Positions 60,941-64,000 of a stretch of DNA of 64,000 bases are shown piece after piece (position 1 is the stretch's first letter; each line of letters opens with the position of its first letter). Made by a program: the position numbers and the translations under genes. Source of the stretch: HT1-32 sp040219025 (lineage in GTDB: Bacteria; Pseudomonadota; Alphaproteobacteria; Rhodospirillales; HT1-32); NCBI GenBank assembly GCA_040219025.1, contig JAVJTE010000009.1:371261-435260 (forward strand), in the 5' to 3' direction. The notes under the pieces were generated by a model, which had not been told where the DNA came from, ran no database searches, and saw nothing but the letters and a program-made list of their open reading frames with translations.

Positions 60941-61737
60941 CGGTACATGCTTTCATGATATTCCGGCGGGTCCGGGCGCTCATCGGCGGGAATGTTGAAA
61001 TGATCACAGATCTTTTCCTGATCCCGAGGGACGATAACCGTAACAACCCGTGTTGATAATTTGCCGTCGCCTTCGACAAGTTCAAAAGGCATGTCCCAGT
61101 CCACTATGGAATAAAACCACCCGGTTCCCTTACCGGTCGTACATCTGCGATATCGATTCATTGCTATCGCATACTGAAATTCGAGTTTTCTCTCGCCACC
61201 AACGATGTCAAAAAACCTGTCCATGATCTCGGTGGTGCAGGCAAAAAAGAAATAGTCCTCCCACGAGGTTGCGATTACCCAGCTCTCGGTTTCATCAAAC
61301 AGCAAAGTAAAATCGCCATTCCGGAAGTCTTCATCGAGCGCGAAAAAGGTATCCCAGGCAACAAAGGGATCCCCCTCAATCAGCGCCAGAAATTCGCCAA
61401 AGGAATCCGTCAGAATGCAGACCGTGCTGTCAGCCCCCACATCGGCCGCCCTGAACAGGGCACTGATCCAGGTCGGGTTTTCCGGGTCAACCACGTCATC
61501 TCTCTTTTGTCCTTTAACAGGGGGAAAGGCATCCATATCTTCCAGAATACCGACATCAGTAAAGTTAAAAGCAAAGCTGAAGCTGATCTTTTTCCATCCC
61601 GGCTGTATGAAAGAAATATCCTTCTCGGGATATCCTTTCTGATTTACCAGTCGTCCGGCACGCTCAACCCACGGTGCCATCTCCACCGGATCATCCGTCC
61701 GTAAATAGCTATGATAATCCAGATGCCTTACTTCCAT
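60937..61737 (-). CDS. Probable immunity protein, paralog A
   Basis: A 266-residue cytoplasmic, acidic protein rich in aromatic residues. Shared with its paralog at 61955-62734: SYL.T.D..EM.PW..R..RL, then LLFDETESWVIATS, ...EIMDRFFDIVGGERKLEFQ and DW.MPFELVEGDGKL. The ATG at 61737 comes 3 bases after the stop of a vestigial toxin end (KIRYG then stop), the same spacing as in the complete pair at 62738/62734. By that layout it is an immunity gene for a polymorphic toxin; the family name is not known to me. Confidence 0.6.
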   Translation of the reverse strand: MEVRHLDYHSYLRTDDPVEMAPWVERAGRLVNQKGYPEKDISFIQPGWKKISFSFAFNFTDVGILEDMDAFPPVKGQKRDDVVDPENPTWISALFRAADVGADSTVCILTDSFGEFLALIEGDPFVAWDTFFALDEDFRNGDFTLLFDETESWVIATSWEDYFFFACTTEIMDRFFDIVGGERKLEFQYAIAMNRYRRCTTGKGTGWFYSIVDWDMPFELVEGDGKLSTRVVTVIVPRDQEKICDHFNIPADERPDPPEYHESMYR

Positions 61738-61740
61738 CAC

Positions 61741-61890
61741 TCACTCTCCATACCTGATTTTCATTTTCAAAAAATCGCCTGCTGCTTAGACTTGCGAATA
61801 GGAACAGCAAGTTCTGGTGCTCAGACGATCCAATTATTCCCTGTTGAATAAAGTTATGGAGAGGTCTGGCCGGTTTTAGCCGCCGAGATT
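61741..61890 (-). pseudogene. Scar of a deleted toxin-tip coding region
   Basis: The last eight codons before paralog A read MKIRYGE and stop, matching the MKIRYGM end of the toxin-tip frame at 62738. About 100 bp further upstream (near 61843-61880) GGCTA-CCGGCCAGA and CTCTCCATAA blocks match the start of that same frame. The middle is missing, which suggests an internal deletion of a former toxin tip. Confidence 0.45.
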
Positions 61891-61954
61891 TCATCAATTT
61901 ATCTCTTATGATGATCTGACTATCCGAAACAGACCGGCTAACCGGCGATATATT

Positions 61955-62734
61955 TCAACCCCAAAGAGAGCACCTCTGCGACGGCGGAATGCTAAAACGT
62001 TCAAAGAGCATCTGCTCTGTTCTGGCCTTTTCAGAAGGCCAGTCAGCTCTATTTAGATAGCCTTCTCCTTCAACAAGAGTGAAAGGCAGCTCCCAGTCGG
62101 TCTGCGCGTACCAGCTGCAGATACCTGCACCACTATACTGTATCCGCTGATCATTCATTCCCTGTGCGAAGCAATATTCCATGTATTTTTCGCCACCCAG
62201 CCGGTCATAAAACCTTTGCATTATTTCCGGCTCCCCGGCGAAAAGAAAAGTATCATCGAGATACGGAGATATGACCCAACTTTCGGTCTCATCGAAAATC
62301 AGGCTGTCTTCAAGATAATAGAACGAATTTGGATCTTCGTGATAGACACCAATAATTCTGTCAGCTTCCGGTCGAATGAGGCACATTTTTGCAAAGTCAC
62401 CCCAAAGTGTATGCCCCCCAAGCATACAGATATCTTCCTGACGATCGCCCACTGCCGCAGCAAGAATATCGCCCAGCCAGTCGCGGTAAAAAACATCCCG
62501 CCCGGAATATTTCTCTGGTCCATGGTACTTTTCAGGGAGCATGGTGCAAAGCGAGTAAAAACACAGGGGAACAGCAGCGCGCCGCCAGTGAGGTTGTGAA
62601 AATATCGAGACCCGACTTTGAATTTTATTATGAGCTATAAGACGGGTTGACCGATCAATCCACGGCAACATCTCTGATCGATCCGATGTACAGAGATACG
62701 AATATTCATCATATAGGGTAAATTTTCTTTCCAT
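61955..62734 (-). CDS. Probable immunity protein, divergent paralog
   Basis: A 259-residue protein clearly related to paralog A (SYLCTSDRSEMLPWIDRSTRLI; SLIFDETESWVISPYLDD; EIMQRFYDRLGGEKYMEY; LPFTLVEGEGYLN) but much diverged, as expected for immunity proteins with different specificities. It starts 3 bp after the stop of a toxin-tip frame, so the two are co-translated and it is presumably the cognate antidote. No signal peptide; it would act in the cytoplasm. Confidence 0.62.
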   Translation of the reverse strand: MERKFTLYDEYSYLCTSDRSEMLPWIDRSTRLIAHNKIQSRVSIFSQPHWRRAAVPLCFYSLCTMLPEKYHGPEKYSGRDVFYRDWLGDILAAAVGDRQEDICMLGGHTLWGDFAKMCLIRPEADRIIGVYHEDPNSFYYLEDSLIFDETESWVISPYLDDTFLFAGEPEIMQRFYDRLGGEKYMEYCFAQGMNDQRIQYSGAGICSWYAQTDWELPFTLVEGEGYLNRADWPSEKARTEQMLFERFSIPPSQRCSLWG

Positions 62735-62737
62735 CGC

Positions 62738-63193
62738 TCACATTCCATACCGGATTTTCATTCTTGGCTCCATTTTACCTTTTGCGATGCGTTCACCCTG
62801 CAGGGACTTCGGAAATTTGACATGAAGCTCAACCGTTTTACCTTGATCTTGAGTGCTATGCCTTCTCCACATAACCTCCGTTCCGTCAGGCGCCCGGAAT
62901 TTCTTCATCTCACGGAGATCTTTACCGGCAACGGGTTTAACATCAGCTTCGGACAGGCCATAGGCCTCACGCAACCGGTGAAAGTCCTCCAGGGATTTCT
63001 TTTCGCCACCGCTTTTCACGACATTGGCAAAGGCTTTCCCGCCTGACTCTGTATCAACTATCTGGTCATCGAGAATATCAACCAGTGCGTCTGCCAGTTC
63101 TTGTTCAGGCAGATTATGGAGAGAGGAGAGCGGTTTTCGACGGAGCCGAGTATCTGGCCGGTAGCCCCTCCGGGGGGAGATCCTGACACGAGC
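62738..63193 (-). pseudogene. Toxin-tip fragment (orphan C-terminal effector domain)
   Basis: A 151-residue open frame without a good start codon until GTG at 63019. The sequence reads like the C-terminal tip of a large protein: a linker (LPEQELADALVDILDDQ, GGKAFANVV) then a compact basic domain (DFHRLREAYGLSEADVK, DLREMKKFRAPDGTEVMWRRH, VKFPKSLQGERIAKGKMEPRMKIRYGM). It begins right at a palindrome (63180-63200) and ends 3 bp before an immunity-like gene. The layout is that of orphan toxin cassettes of polymorphic toxins. A full-length parent is not in the window. The basic end could be a nuclease, but no motif proves it. Confidence 0.5.
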
Positions 63194-63330
63194 TCAGGAT
63201 GAAGCGAAGCGGGTGGTTAGAGAGCAGCGGGTGGTTGAGGTGGAGCGATGGTTGGGGAGGCGTGAGGCGGGGAGCCCGAGACTACGGGTCGGAGAGAAAT
63301 GACGTCCTCATCCTGAACCCGTTTCAGGAT
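63180..63330. repeat. Paired REP-like palindromes with spacer, copy B
   Basis: ATCCTGA-cacgagc-TCAGGAT at 63180-63200 and ATCCTGAA-cccgt-TTCAGGAT at 63310-63330, with the same 109-bp spacer as copy A. The low-side palindrome abuts the truncated toxin-tip frame. Confidence 0.85.
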
Positions 63331-63339
63331 CTCGCGAGA

Positions 63340-63450
63340 TTACCCGCTCGCATCGTCCTCCCCGTCATCCATCAGGCAGGAGAGGCGGCGGTCGTCCATT
63401 TCGGCCAGCGACTTGATACGCAGGAACACACGACGCTTGCCTTCAGACAC
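63340..63450 (-). CDS. Small ORF after immunity gene, copy B
   Basis: A 36-residue frame from GTG 63450, identical to copy A except two residues near the C-terminus (LSC for LSR, ASG for AGG). The frame is kept while third positions and flanks vary. The first GTG of copy A is changed to GTA here, so it is no longer coupled by overlap; it starts 15 bp after the upstream stop. Confidence 0.4.
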   Translation of the reverse strand: MSEGKRRVFLRIKSLAEMDDRRLSCLMDDGEDDASG

Positions 63451-63464
63451 CCGAAGGCAGGGCG

Positions 63465-64000
63465 TTACCGGTACATGCTTTCATGAAATTCCGGCGGGGC
63501 CGGGCGTTCATCAGCGGGGATGCCAAAATGATCGCAGATCTTTTCATGATCCCGAGGAACGATAACCGTAACATCCCGTCTCGATAATTTGCCGTCGCCT
63601 TCGACAAGTTCAAAAGGCAAGTCCCAGTCCACTAGGGAATAAAGCCACCGAGTTCCCTTACCGGTCGTACTGCTGCGATTATGATTCTTTGCTATCGCAT
63701 ACTGAAATTCGAGTTTCTTCTCGCCACCAGCGATGTCAAAAAACCTGTCCATGATCTCGGTGGTACAGGCGAATAAGAAAAAATCTTCACACGAGGTCGC
63801 GATTACCCAGCTCTCGGTTTCATCAAACAGCAAAGTAAAATCGCCATGCCGGAAGTCCTCGTCGAGCGCGGCAAAGGTATCCCAGGCAACAAAGGGATCC
63901 CCCTCAATCAGCGCCAGAAATTCACCAAAGGAATCCGTCAGAATGCAGACCGTGCTGTCCGGTCCAACATCGGCCGCCCTGAACAGGGCACTGATCCAGG
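63465..64000 (-). CDS. Probable immunity protein, paralog B (5' end beyond window)
   Basis: The C-terminal 178 residues of a third immunity-like gene, very close to paralog A: WISALFRAADVG, CILTDSFGEFLALIEGDP, LLFDETESWVIATSCEDFF, EIMDRFFDIAGGEKKLEFQ, LPFELVEGDGKLSRRDV. It ends EFHESMYR with TAA instead of the TGA of copy A. The start codon is beyond position 64000. Changes cluster in a few spots (e.g. AKNHNRSS for AMNRYRRC), suggesting shifted specificity. Confidence 0.6.
   Translation of the reverse strand, partial: WISALFRAADVGPDSTVCILTDSFGEFLALIEGDPFVAWDTFAALDEDFRHGDFTLLFDETESWVIATSCEDFFLFACTTEIMDRFFDIAGGEKKLEFQYAIAKNHNRSSTTGKGTRWLYSLVDWDLPFELVEGDGKLSRRDVTVIVPRDHEKICDHFGIPADERPAPPEFHESMYR

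Larger units (their letters stand above)
60651..61472. repeat. Direct repeat, copy A
   Basis: 822 bp nearly identical to 63179-64000 with no net insertion or deletion (constant offset 2,528). It covers the palindrome pair, the small coupled ORF and the 3' half of the immunity-like gene. The low-coordinate boundary falls at the palindrome at 60652; the other boundary of copy B is beyond the window. Confidence 0.92.
63179..64000. repeat. Direct repeat, copy B (cut by window end)
   Basis: Matches 60651-61472 at a constant 2,528-bp offset. Differences are scattered single bases, many of them in the coding parts. The low-coordinate boundary again is the palindrome. Confidence 0.92.

Noticed and set aside
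60671..60958. Plus-strand 95-codon frame repeated at 63199-63486
   Set aside because: It runs through the palindrome pair and opposite the small minus-strand ORF. Its repetition is explained by the direct repeat, and no ribosome site is visible.
1..64000. CRISPR array, tRNA or rRNA genes, integrase and att sites
   Set aside because: No regularly spaced repeats, cloverleaf or rRNA-like sequence and no recombinase frame were found by reading. Absence cannot be proved without a structure-based search.

Overview
The window looks like a chromosomal segment of a GC-rich alphaproteobacterium, probably of the Rhodospirillales/Kiloniellales type. This is inferred from five TRAP-family solute receptors in 33 kb, a DctB/DctD pair, CaiB-type CoA transferases, the alphaproteobacterial style of intergenic palindromes, and gene order. 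No rRNA, tRNA or CRISPR array was seen.

Layout. 0-15.4 kb: an orphan TAXI receptor, a short-chain dehydrogenase (SDR), a 2OG-Fe(II) oxygenase-like protein, a phospholipase D fused to a VTT membrane domain followed by an EEP phosphodiesterase, an orphan DctP receptor under a textbook sigma-54 promoter with the DctBD pair beside it, an aspartoacylase-like amidohydrolase, a secreted esterase, a class III aminotransferase and a 2-hydroxyacid dehydrogenase. 15.6-21.3 kb: a TRAP operon (receptor, DctQ, DctM, a 60-residue membrane protein) running into an amidase and an enoyl-CoA hydratase. 21.3-24.8 kb: a GST, a lipoprotein, and a CII-like regulator coupled to a CaiB CoA transferase. 24.8-29.8 kb: a complete urease operon ureDABCEFG on the minus strand. 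30.0-32.8 kb: a third TRAP operon. 32.9-36.8 kb: a tightly coupled minus-strand operon UbiD - zinc ribbon - SDR - heme-oxygenase-like diiron protein - SDR. 36.9-42.1 kb: a GntR regulator with hydantoinase B/A and an isochorismatase-fold protein that lacks the catalytic Cys. 42.1-45.6 kb: a methyltransferase operon with two tandem paralogous small proteins and an NTF2-fold protein, divergent from a carboxymuconolactone-decarboxylase-like gene. 45.7-48.4 kb: formate-THF ligase and a soluble histidine kinase.

48.6-60.6 kb is a compact T7-like (podovirus) prophage module read on the minus strand: scaffold, capsid, gp11-like, large tail protein, gp14-like, tail fibre, LamG-like protein, DUF4376 protein, two small lysis-region proteins and an endolysin that is a fusion of a serine alpha/beta-hydrolase with a GH108 muramidase. 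Terminase, portal and integrase are not in the window.

60.65-64.0 kb, immediately upstream of the scaffold gene, is an array of three paralogous probable immunity genes. It also holds a toxin-tip remnant, the scar of a second one, a small coupled ORF in two copies, and a direct repeat at 2,528-bp spacing whose inner edge is a palindromic element. This array and the fused endolysin are the best candidates for something undescribed. The diiron/UbiD operon and the tandem small-protein/methyltransferase operon come next.
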